A stretch of DNA of 18,528 nt from JAAYEL01 sp964344625 (GTDB taxonomy: Bacteria; Bacillota; Clostridia; Tissierellales; Peptoniphilaceae), in NCBI GenBank assembly GCA_964344625.1, contig CAYFNZ010000023.1, forward strand, positions 1 through 18,528, written 5' to 3'. Under the pieces are notes generated by a model. It searched no databases and was not told the origin of the DNA. It worked only from the letters and a program-made list of their open reading frames with translations. The number at the start of each line of letters is the position of its first letter. Position 1 is the first letter of the stretch. Made by a program: the position numbers and the translations under genes. This document shows positions 1 through 6,935 of this stretch, piece after piece.

Positions 1-61
1 GGTATCAATTAACAAAAAATAACATTGATACCATATTTAAAAAACTTAATTTTGGTATCAA
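1..61. repeat. Three copies of GGTATCAA in inverted/direct array
   Basis: GGTATCAAT at 1-9 and its exact reverse complement ATTGATACC at 24-32 form a 9-bp inverted repeat. A further GGTATCAA lies at 54-61. The copies sit in an AT-rich intergenic stretch beyond the tkt terminator, so they most likely belong to a gene left of the window, as operator half-sites. No convincing -10 could be fixed on either strand. The regulator is unknown. Confidence 0.45.
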
Positions 62-86
62 ATCTAACGCAAAATTATAATAAAGT

Positions 87-108
87 AGGAAGGACTGATG
101 TCCTTCCT
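87..108. other. Perfect 9-bp hairpin with TGAT loop
   Basis: AGGAAGGAC (87-95) pairs with GTCCTTCCT (100-108) around a 4-nt loop. There is no clean U-tract on either side (TCTATCT to the right; ACTTTATTAT on the minus strand). It could be a backup terminator for tkt read-through or a remnant of a terminator. The fold is certain, the role is not. Confidence 0.5.
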
Positions 109-120
109 TCTATCTAATCA

Positions 121-155
121 AAAAAGTGTGCCAAAGCAATCTCTGACACACCTTT
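121..155 (-). terminator. Rho-independent terminator of tkt
   Basis: Read on the minus strand, AAAGGTGTGTCA pairs with TGGCACACTTTT (12 bp including two G-U pairs, 10-nt loop), and the 3' arm runs into a T tract. It lies just downstream of the transketolase stop codon and ends the trxA-trxB-tkt unit. Confidence 0.8.
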
Positions 156-166
156 CATTATTAATA

Positions 167-2143
167 TTAAAGTATTTCTAATACTTCTTTGTAAATATTT
201 TCTGCAGTGAAGCCTAGACTTTCGTATAGGTCTTTTGCTGGAGCTGATGCTCCAAATCTTTCAAGGTTTATTACCTTGCCGTCAAGGCCTACGTACTTGT
301 ACCAGCCTGCATCGTTGTAAACTTCTATTGATACTCTCTTTCTTATGCTATTTGGTAATACTTCTTCCTTGTATTCCTTTGATTGAGCATCGAATAATTC
401 AAATGATGGTACTGAAACTACTCTTACTGATTTACCTTCTTGGTGAAGCTTTTCAGCAACATCAACGGCGATTTTTACTTCTGAACCTGATGACATCAAG
501 ATTACTTCTGGGTTTTCACCGAAGTCTTTTAGGACATAGGCTCCCTTTTCTACTCCCTTGCCGCTTCCTTCAAGATCTGGAAGACCTTGTCTAGAAAGTA
601 AAAGGGTAATAGGATGACCTTGGCTCTTTGCAGCGTAAGCCCAAGCTGCAGCAGTTTCTCTGTTGTCAGCTGGTCTGAAGTTCACTGTATTAGGAATAGC
701 CCTAAGCATTGAAGCTTGATCTATTGGTTGGTGGGTTGGTCCATCTTCCCCAACTCCTATACTATCGTGAGTTAAGATGTAGATTACCTTAGTATTCATA
801 AGGGCTGAAAGACGTAAAGCTGGCTTTAAGTAATCAGCGAATACAAAGAAGGTAGCTACAAATGGAGTAAGTCCTCCATGAAGTGCTATACCGTTTGCTA
901 TAGCAGCCATAGCATGTTCTCTTACACCAAAGTGGATATTCTTACCAGTAAAGTCATCTTTGTTTACAAAAGCTGAACCCTTGATTTCAGAATTGTTTGA
1001 AGGAGCAAGGTCTGCTGAACCACCAAATAGGTTGTCTACATACTTGCTGATGTCATTTAGACTTTGTCCTGATGCAGCTCTTGAAGCCAATGCCTTATCA
1101 AAAGATGCGTACTTTTCAGAATCTTCTAAGAAGCTAAAATCAAAGTCGTTTGTCAACCATCTTTGAAGCTTTTCGTAAAGTTCAGGATTCTTTTCTTTGT
1201 ATTGAGCGTAAAGTTCATTCCACTCTTCTTCATAAGAATTTAGCTTGTCTAAAACTTCATTCATATATTCTTTAACTTGGCTAGGAACTGTAAATTCTTC
1301 CTTTTCTTCCCAACCTAGGTTTTCCTTTAGGACCTTTGTACCTTCTGGTCCAAGTGGTGAACCATGAGACTTTTCAGAGCCTTCTTGAGGTGAACCATAA
1401 CCAATCTTTGTCTTAATTTCAATAAAACTTGGTTTGTCTTTTACCTTTTTAGCTTTTTCTATAGCCTTTTCAATGGCTTCTATATCATTTCCATCTTCAA
1501 CTAAGAAGGTTTCAAAACCTAAAGCCTTAAATCTCTTTCTAGTATTTTCACTAAAAGCTATTTCAGTGTTTCCTTCTATGGAAATGTTGTTTGAATCGTA
1601 AAGAACGATTAATTTTGAAAGACCCAATGTTCCCGCAAGTGAAGCAGCTTCATTGGTAATGCCTTCCATCAAGCATCCATCGCCCACTAAGGTATATGTA
1701 TAGTGGTCTATAATTTTAAATTCATCTGTGTTAAATGTTTCAGCCATATGTCTTTCAGCCATTGCCATACCAACAGCCATCGCCATACCTTGGCCTAGAG
1801 GACCTGTAGTTGCTTCAACTCCAACTGTGTGACCATATTCTGGGTGACCAGGTGTCAATGAATTCAATTGTCTAAAGTTCTTTAAATCGTCTATAGTTAG
1901 ACCATATCCAAAGACATGCAATAAACTATATAGCAAAGCAGAACCATGACCAGCAGATAAGATAAACCTATCCCTATTTATCCACTTAGGATTTCTAGGA
2001 TTGTGCTTCATTTGCTTATCCCACAAGGTAAATGCTATTGGTGCAGCCCCTAGTGGCAGACCTGGGTGTCCTGAATTAGCCCTGTCAACCATTTCTGATG
2101 ACAAAACTCTCAAAGTATTAATAGCTTGTTTTTCTTTTCTCAT
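167..2143 (-). CDS. tkt: Transketolase
   Basis: Thiamine-diphosphate enzyme that moves two-carbon ketol units between sugar phosphates in the non-oxidative pentose phosphate pathway; cytosolic. The 658-aa length is typical. Visible motifs: N-terminal SGHPG (H26), AGHGS (H66), GHPE (H100), the ThDP/metal motif GDGC...YDSNN (154-186), the pyrimidine-domain GVREHAM with the proton-relay glutamate E409, and THDSIGVGEDGPTHQP, which holds conserved histidines. The start is fixed by GGAGGG four to five bases before the ATG. It begins only 24 bp after the trxB stop, so it is probably the last gene of a trxA-trxB-tkt operon; a strong hairpin follows. Nothing in the sequence suggests loss of activity. 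The single-chain full-length form argues against a split transketolase or DXP synthase. Confidence 0.97.
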   Translation of the reverse strand: MRKEKQAINTLRVLSSEMVDRANSGHPGLPLGAAPIAFTLWDKQMKHNPRNPKWINRDRFILSAGHGSALLYSLLHVFGYGLTIDDLKNFRQLNSLTPGHPEYGHTVGVEATTGPLGQGMAMAVGMAMAERHMAETFNTDEFKIIDHYTYTLVGDGCLMEGITNEAASLAGTLGLSKLIVLYDSNNISIEGNTEIAFSENTRKRFKALGFETFLVEDGNDIEAIEKAIEKAKKVKDKPSFIEIKTKIGYGSPQEGSEKSHGSPLGPEGTKVLKENLGWEEKEEFTVPSQVKEYMNEVLDKLNSYEEEWNELYAQYKEKNPELYEKLQRWLTNDFDFSFLEDSEKYASFDKALASRAASGQSLNDISKYVDNLFGGSADLAPSNNSEIKGSAFVNKDDFTGKNIHFGVREHAMAAIANGIALHGGLTPFVATFFVFADYLKPALRLSALMNTKVIYILTHDSIGVGEDGPTHQPIDQASMLRAIPNTVNFRPADNRETAAAWAYAAKSQGHPITLLLSRQGLPDLEGSGKGVEKGAYVLKDFGENPEVILMSSGSEVKIAVDVAEKLHQEGKSVRVVSVPSFELFDAQSKEYKEEVLPNSIRKRVSIEVYNDAGWYKYVGLDGKVINLERFGASAPAKDLYESLGFTAENIYKEVLEIL

Positions 2144-2167
2144 TTTCCCTCCATAAAGAAATTTGAA

Positions 2168-3037
2168 TTAATTTTCTCTTTTTTGCTCAATAAATTTTGA
2201 TGCACTCAAGGCAGCAACATTTCCTTGACCTGCAGCCTTTTGAATTTGATAAGGCAAACCAGTTACATCTCCACAGGCAAATAGGCCCTCAATATTAGTA
2301 GAAAAATCTCCATCTACCCTGATGTGCTTTTTTTCTAGGTCAATGCCTGGTATTAAATCAGTCATGCCCTGGGCATCTCTAATAACAAAAAAGCCGTCGG
2401 CTTCCAATTCTCTGGACTCAAGTATAAGTTTTTCAGCCCTATCTTCACCGACAAATTCCAATACTTTATCCTCAACAACTTCTATTGTATCATTAAATTC
2501 AATTTTATTCCCTGTTAAATTTACAAAAATTACAGAAGAACATATGGAGGCCAAAAATCTAGCCTCTTCTATGGATTCTTGGTTATAGCCGACAACAATT
2601 ACATCCTTGTCCTTGTATAGCTTACCATCACAGGTTGCACAGGAACTTACCCCTCTGCCAATAAATTTTTCTTCACCTTTAATCTTGCCAGAAAAATTTA
2701 CCCCAGTAGCTACAATTACAGACCTAGCCTCGATAGTTGATCCGTCCTTAAGCTCTATAAAAAAGCCATTGGGCAAGCTATAGATGACGGAAACCATCTG
2801 GTCAATATAGGAAAAACTATAATCTTTAATACAAGCCATAATCCTTTCATTAAATTCCCTGCCGGAAATATCATTAAAGCCTAAGTAGTTGTCTATGATT
2901 TTGGCCTTTTCAATCTTTTGAGATCCTTCTTTAGGACCTATTAGGACGAAATCCTTGCTCCTAGACCTACAAGTGAGGGCAGAAGAAATACCGGCAGGAC
3001 CGGTACCGATTATAGCTATTTCATACTTGTCTTTCAT
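2168..3037 (-). CDS. trxB: Thioredoxin reductase-like flavoprotein lacking NADPH motifs
   Basis: FAD-dependent pyridine-nucleotide-disulfide oxidoreductase of the low-Mr thioredoxin reductase type. Seen: FAD-binding GTGPAG (11-16), IVATG (108-112), redox-active CATCDG (C133, C136), C-terminal FAD motif LFACGDVTG (252-260). Not seen: the NADPH Rossmann motif GGGxxAxEEA is replaced by GYNQESIEEA (150-159), and HRRxxFR is replaced by VNLTGNKIEF, with the following helix shortened. This explains the length of 289 aa against about 310-320 for NADPH enzymes. Known: loss of both motifs defines the pyridine-nucleotide-independent flavin reductases of clostridia (ferredoxin-linked FFTR) and some cyanobacteria (DFTR). 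Inferred: this enzyme probably takes electrons from ferredoxin or flavodoxin to reduce the thioredoxin encoded 36 bp upstream. The Shine-Dalgarno site is weak. It could instead serve another disulfide substrate. Confidence 0.85.
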   Translation of the reverse strand: MKDKYEIAIIGTGPAGISSALTCRSRSKDFVLIGPKEGSQKIEKAKIIDNYLGFNDISGREFNERIMACIKDYSFSYIDQMVSVIYSLPNGFFIELKDGSTIEARSVIVATGVNFSGKIKGEEKFIGRGVSSCATCDGKLYKDKDVIVVGYNQESIEEARFLASICSSVIFVNLTGNKIEFNDTIEVVEDKVLEFVGEDRAEKLILESRELEADGFFVIRDAQGMTDLIPGIDLEKKHIRVDGDFSTNIEGLFACGDVTGLPYQIQKAAGQGNVAALSASKFIEQKREN

Positions 3038-3073
3038 ATCTAAAGTTTACTTTCTTTTTCTCTAGTTTTAAAA

Positions 3074-3394
3074 CTAAATTAATTCAACAATTTTTTCTAT
3101 GCTAGCTAAAGGTTGGAAGCCCATAACTTGTTTTTCAATTTTTCCTTCTTTATAGAATAGTAGGGTTGGTACTGAGTGAATATCTAATTCGTCTGCAAGT
3201 TTTGAATTTTCATCGACATCAACCTTGTAGACTTCAACATTATTAGCCTTCTTTACATACTCTTCTAAAACTGGAGCAAGCATCTTACAAGGGTTACACC
3301 AGCTTGCAAAAAACTCCATAATTACAACATTCTCTTTATTGGACTTTACTATTTCCTTATATTCTACTTCATTTATCAATCTTATTTCTGACAT
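3074..3394 (-). CDS. trxA: Thioredoxin with WCNPC active site
   Basis: Cytosolic thioredoxin fold of 106 aa, the usual length, without signal peptide. The redox centre reads WCNPCK (C33, C36), not the canonical WCGPCK. The cis-proline motif SVPT and the KVDVDENSKLADELDIHSVPTLLFYKEG core are typical. It should pass electrons from the reductase encoded next to it to protein disulfides, peroxidases or reductases. Start supported by GGGAGG seven bases before the ATG. It is the first gene of a probable trxA-trxB-tkt operon and is divergent from ftsH. The Gly-to-Asn change between the cysteines is expected to shift redox potential or partner choice. The family call is secure; assignment as the general cellular thioredoxin is less so, since other trx genes may exist elsewhere. 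Confidence 0.93.
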   Translation of the reverse strand: MSEIRLINEVEYKEIVKSNKENVVIMEFFASWCNPCKMLAPVLEEYVKKANNVEVYKVDVDENSKLADELDIHSVPTLLFYKEGKIEKQVMGFQPLASIEKIVELI

Positions 3395-3471
3395 TTTATT
3401 CCTCCCTCTTATAGTTATTTCATCTAGTAATATATACCCGATAAAAGACTTTTTAACTTATTATTATCTTG

Positions 3472-3512
3472 ATATTTTACACACATTTTAAAGGTAAAAT
3501 ATGGTAAAATAT
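3472..3512. repeat. Tandem and inverted GTAAAATAT repeats between trxA and ftsH
   Basis: GGTAAAATAT occurs twice in perfect tandem (3493-3502, 3503-3512), and its core GTAAAATAT occurs inverted as ATATTTTAC at 3472-3480. The set lies midway between the divergent trxA and ftsH genes. It may be an operator, or simply duplicated -10-like sequence: TGGTAAAAT at 3502-3510 resembles an extended -10. Function not determined. Confidence 0.4.
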
Positions 3513-3545
3513 AGAAAATCTGTCAACTAAGATTAATATTTTTTA

Positions 3546-3567
3546 TGATATAATATATATCAGGAGG
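3546..3567 (+). promoter_or_regulatory. Extended -10 promoter and RBS of ftsH
   Basis: TGATATAAT (3546-3554) is a perfect extended -10 (TGn plus TATAAT) without a good -35. AGGAGG (3562-3567) sits eight bases before the GTG start. The predicted leader would be very short, so transcription may also begin further upstream. Confidence 0.55.
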
Positions 3568-3575
3568 AGAAATAA

Positions 3576-5507
3576 GTGGATAAGAATAACAAGAAAGAAA
3601 ACAGACCTAGTTACTATTACCTAATAATAGCTTTGGTTGTTTTTGTAATTTTACAATTTATAGTGCTTCCTTGGGCTACAAAAGATACCGTAAAGGAAGT
3701 TAGATATGATGAATTCCTAAAGATGATCGACGAGAAAAAGGTCGATAAAATTGTAGAACAAACATATGAATATAGATTTTCCCTAAAAGGTGAAAGCGAA
3801 AAAGATAAACTATATAAGGTTGGTAAGTGGAACGACCTAGAATTGACTAAAAGACTTGAAGATGCAGGTGTAAAGTTCGCAAGAGAGATAAAGCCACCGC
3901 TTAATCCTATTGTGTCCTACCTGATCACACTTTTACCAATGATTTTGATTTTTACCTTTATAGGAAGAATGCTTTCAAAGCAAATGGGTGGAGGCCCTAT
4001 GAGCTTTGGTAAGTCAAAAGCAAAGGTTCATATTAAAAATGAAATGGGAGTGACTTTTAAAAATGTTGCCGGCCAAGATGAGGCCAAGGAAAGTCTTTTA
4101 GAAATTGTTGACTTCCTTCACAATCCTAAGAAATACGCATCTATAGGCGCCATAGCTCCAAAGGGAGTCCTATTAGTAGGCCCTCCAGGAACAGGTAAGA
4201 CCCTTATGGCCAAGGCCGTAGCTGGCGAAGCCAATGTTCCCTTCTTCTCAATATCCGGATCTGAATTCGTTGAAATGTTTGTAGGTCTAGGTGCAGTAAG
4301 AGTTAGGGACTTATTTAAAGATGCTAAGGAAAAAGCTCCTTGTATAGTCTTTATAGACGAAATTGATGCCATTGGTAAGAAGAGGGATACCTCTGGATAT
4401 TCTGGAAATGACGAAAGAGAACAAACTCTTAACCAACTTTTAAATGAAATGGACGGGTTTGATGCCGCAAGTGGAGTAATCGTCCTTGCCGCAACCAATA
4501 GGCCAGAAATCCTTGACCCTGCCTTGACTAGACCGGGAAGGTTTGACAGGCAAGTAAGGGTTGAATTACCGGATGTTAAGGGTAGAGAAGACATTCTAAA
4601 GGTACATGCTAAAAAGATTAAACTAGATCCGAATGCCAACCTTGCAAATATAGCTAAGATGACTGCTGGAACTTCTGGTGCCGACCTTGCAAATATCATC
4701 AATGAAGGTGCCTTAAGGGCTGTTAGAGAAAATAGGAATATGGTTACAGAAGAAGACCTTCAAGAGTCAGTAGAAGTCGTAATCGCTGGTCACAAGAAGA
4801 AAAATGCTGTAATTACCCAAAAAGAAAAAGAAATTATAGCCTACCACGAAGTCGGCCACGCCCTTGTAGCAGCAAAGCAAGAAGACACTGCTCCAGTTAC
4901 TAAAATTACAATTATTCCTAGGACATCAGGTACCCTTGGCTACACTATGCAAGTAGAAGAGCATGAAAAAGTCTTGGTATCAAAAGAAGACCTATTCAAG
5001 GAAATAGTTATTTTAACAGGTGGAAGGTCAGCTGAAGAACTGATATTTAACACCAAGACCACAGGGGCTTGGAACGATATTGAAAGGGCTACAAAAACAG
5101 CCAGGGCCATGGTTTCTACCTATGGTATGACAGATGAATTTAACTTCATCATGTTAGAAGAAAGAACTAACCAATACTTGGGTTCCAACCCTAGAAATAT
5201 CGCGGCCAATGCTACTAACGATATGATAGACAAAAAGGTCATGGAAATCATTTCTCAAGCCCACAAGACCGCCTACAAGATCTTGGAAGAAAACATAGAC
5301 AAGCTTCATGAAATCTCCCAATACCTGCTTGAAAAAGAAACTATCACAGGTGAAGAATTCATGGATATCTTGAAAAATGATTACCTGATTACAGAAAAGC
5401 CTGACTTCATAAAGGACTACGAAGGGCTTGAAAATGAACCTATAGAAGAAAAAGAACAAGCTCAAGATTCTAAGATTTTGCCAGAATCAGATGAATCTGA
5501 GAAATAA
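3576..5507 (+). CDS. ftsH: ATP-dependent zinc metalloprotease FtsH
   Basis: Membrane-anchored AAA+ protease that extracts and degrades membrane and regulatory proteins as a hexamer. Order: short cytoplasmic N-terminus, TM1 (about 14-34), extracytoplasmic domain of about 75 aa, TM2 (about 113-133), AAA domain with Walker A GPPGTGKT (202-209), pore loop FVG (235-237), Walker B IVFIDE (257-262), second-region-of-homology arginines near TRPGRFDRQ, then the M41 protease with HEVGH (H424, E425, H428) and a likely third zinc ligand D501 in GAWNDIERAT, and an acidic C-tail. Length 643 aa is normal. Start is GTG, chosen for AGGAGG eight bases upstream. Small departures: LGAVRVRDLF where VGASRVRDLF is usual, and Trp before NDI where Ser is usual. 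It is not beside tilS-hpt as in many Bacillota; a kinase gene follows after 29 bp. Confidence 0.97.
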   Translation: MDKNNKKENRPSYYYLIIALVVFVILQFIVLPWATKDTVKEVRYDEFLKMIDEKKVDKIVEQTYEYRFSLKGESEKDKLYKVGKWNDLELTKRLEDAGVKFAREIKPPLNPIVSYLITLLPMILIFTFIGRMLSKQMGGGPMSFGKSKAKVHIKNEMGVTFKNVAGQDEAKESLLEIVDFLHNPKKYASIGAIAPKGVLLVGPPGTGKTLMAKAVAGEANVPFFSISGSEFVEMFVGLGAVRVRDLFKDAKEKAPCIVFIDEIDAIGKKRDTSGYSGNDEREQTLNQLLNEMDGFDAASGVIVLAATNRPEILDPALTRPGRFDRQVRVELPDVKGREDILKVHAKKIKLDPNANLANIAKMTAGTSGADLANIINEGALRAVRENRNMVTEEDLQESVEVVIAGHKKKNAVITQKEKEIIAYHEVGHALVAAKQEDTAPVTKITIIPRTSGTLGYTMQVEEHEKVLVSKEDLFKEIVILTGGRSAEELIFNTKTTGAWNDIERATKTARAMVSTYGMTDEFNFIMLEERTNQYLGSNPRNIAANATNDMIDKKVMEIISQAHKTAYKILEENIDKLHEISQYLLEKETITGEEFMDILKNDYLITEKPDFIKDYEGLENEPIEEKEQAQDSKILPESDESEK

Positions 5508-5536
5508 TAGAAAAAATCATATACTCGGAGGTAATT

Positions 5537-6493
5537 ATGATTTATACAGTAACCTTAAACCCAGCACTTGACTTGGTAACCTACGTGGACTCTTTGGGTG
5601 GCACCTATGCCCAAACAACTGAGGCCCACAAGTATCCAGGTGGTAAAGCCATCAACGTTTCTAGGATGCTTTACAACCTTAATATCCCTAGCTATGTAAC
5701 AGGCTTTTTAGGAGGATACCCAGGAAAATTCATCAAGGATTGGTTTGACGAAAGAGGCTTTGAAAGCTTCTTCCAAGAAGTAGAGCAAGACAATAGAACC
5801 ACCATGAGGATAAAAACTAAGGATAAGGAAATGACTATCGCAGGCATTTCCCCTGAAGTTTCTGAAGACAAGATTGAAGAGCTAATCTATTTCCTATCCA
5901 GGGTTAGAGAAGGTGACATAATCGTTATGGGGGGCTCTCTTCCTAAGGGAGTTGCAGATGATATCTACACAAGAATTATTAATATCTGTAACGCAAACAA
6001 GGCTGAATTTATGGTAGATATCCCACCTAAACAAACCCTTGAATCCCTTAAGTACCACCCTCTACTTATCAAGCCAAATTCCGACAACCTTGCACTTATG
6101 TTTGGCAAAAAGGAACCTTTTAAAACCGAAGAAGAGCTTATAGAGCACGGCTTAAAATGTATTGAGATGGGGGCAAAAAACGTTATAGTTTCAATTGGCA
6201 AAGATGGTGCCTACCTATTTACCGAAGATGGAGCTGTTCATAGAAGTTTTGGTGTCAAGGGAGTAGAAGTTAACTCCTTCAACTCAAGAGACGCCATGAT
6301 TGCAGCCTTTATAGGGGTTTACATGAAGAAAAATGACCCTGTAGAAGCCTTTAAGATGGCCTCTGCCGCAGCTGCAGCGACAGCTTTTGTAGAAGACTTT
6401 GCAAGCAAGGAAGAAGTTTTTGATACCTTTGAAAAAATCAAACTTGTAAGACTTGTAGAGCCAAACAAGGTAGATGAAGAATCTTTTGATTAA
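5537..6493 (+). CDS. PfkB-family sugar-phosphate kinase (FruK/LacC-like), altered catalytic loop
   Basis: Resembles 1-phosphofructokinase and tagatose-6-phosphate kinase: start MIYTVTLNPALDL, then HKYPGGKAINVSRML (32-45), RTTMRIK, GSLPKG (133-138), LIKPN (177-181), VSIGKDGAYL. Such enzymes phosphorylate a hexose phosphate with ATP in the cytosol. Two hallmark loops are changed. GGKG, which lines the sugar site, reads GGKA (35-38). The anion-hole and catalytic GAGD reads NSRD (249-252), keeping the base D252 but losing both glycines. Length 318 aa is usual. Start set by GGAGG before the ATG. It probably forms an operon with ftsH and ends at a strong terminator. There is no fructose or tagatose PTS nearby, so the substrate is open; it may be a low-activity or repurposed kinase. 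Confidence 0.85.
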   Translation: MIYTVTLNPALDLVTYVDSLGGTYAQTTEAHKYPGGKAINVSRMLYNLNIPSYVTGFLGGYPGKFIKDWFDERGFESFFQEVEQDNRTTMRIKTKDKEMTIAGISPEVSEDKIEELIYFLSRVREGDIIVMGGSLPKGVADDIYTRIINICNANKAEFMVDIPPKQTLESLKYHPLLIKPNSDNLALMFGKKEPFKTEEELIEHGLKCIEMGAKNVIVSIGKDGAYLFTEDGAVHRSFGVKGVEVNSFNSRDAMIAAFIGVYMKKNDPVEAFKMASAAAAATAFVEDFASKEEVFDTFEKIKLVRLVEPNKVDEESFD

Positions 6494-6507
6494 GCAAAAA
6501 CTAGATG

Positions 6508-6545
6508 AAAAGCTAGACCAAATAAATTAAGGTCTAGCTTTTTCT
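6508..6545 (+). terminator. Terminator of the ftsH-kinase unit
   Basis: AAAAGCTAGACC (6508-6519) pairs perfectly with GGTCTAGCTTTT (6531-6542) around an 11-nt loop, and the 3' arm ends in T5. It starts 15 bp after the stop codon. Confidence 0.9.
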
Positions 6546-6547
6546 AT

Positions 6548-6647
6548 NNNNNNNNNNNNNNNNNNNNNNNNNNNNNNNNNNNNNNNNNNNNNNNNNNNNN
6601 NNNNNNNNNNNNNNNNNNNNNNNNNNNNNNNNNNNNNNNNNNNNNNN
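6548..6647. other. Assembly gap (100 N)
   Basis: A run of exactly 100 N, the conventional placeholder for a gap of unknown size. True distance and contents between the flanking terminators are unknown. Confidence 0.98.
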
Positions 6648-6659
6648 TAATTTTATCCA

Positions 6660-6701
6660 CAAAAAAAGCAGAGTATCAAAATCCAAGTTTTGTGATACTC
6701 C
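6660..6701 (-). terminator. Terminator of the mscS-DUF951 operon
   Basis: On the minus strand GAGTATCA (6700-6693) pairs with TGATACTC (6678-6671), extended by three A-T pairs, and is followed after TGC by T7. It lies just downstream of the DUF951 stop. Confidence 0.85.
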
Positions 6702-6710
6702 ACTTCTTAA

Positions 6711-6935
6711 TTATTCTTCTCTTTCGAAATTAACTATTGATACAAGCTTGCCTTCTTCATTTTGTATCTTCCTAAGTCGCCTTTCAAATTCCGGTCTCTC
6801 TAGCCAGATTTCCCTTTGGCAACCCATGCATTTTAGCTTGATATCAACTCCAGTTCTTAAAATCATCCACTTGTTCTCACCACATGGATGGCCTTTTTTT
6901 AAACTTACGATATCATGTAACCTATATTTTGCCAT
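6711..6935 (-). CDS. DUF951 family small protein, probable zinc binding
   Basis: A 74-aa protein matching the DUF951 pattern by eye: DIVSLKKGHPCGxxxW (8-23), then DIKLKCMGCQR (31-41). H16, C18, C36 and C39 are plausible zinc ligands; a lysine/arginine-rich C-terminal half suggests nucleic acid or ribosome contact, which is inference. No biochemical function is established for the family as far as I know. The ATG lies inside the last codons of mscS (14-bp overlap), so translation is probably coupled to mscS. In Bacillota, DUF951 genes are commonly found directly beside an MscS-family gene, and that pairing holds here. A terminator follows. Confidence 0.85.
   Translation of the reverse strand: MAKYRLHDIVSLKKGHPCGENKWMILRTGVDIKLKCMGCQREIWLERPEFERRLRKIQNEEGKLVSIVNFEREE

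Noticed and set aside
235..594. Plus-strand open frame of 119 codons across tkt
   Set aside because: Leucine-rich shadow of the transketolase C-terminal domain with no RBS.
4118..4702. Open frame of 194 codons antisense to ftsH
   Set aside because: It lies wholly within the conserved AAA domain of ftsH, its translation has no recognisable fold, and no promoter or RBS supports it.
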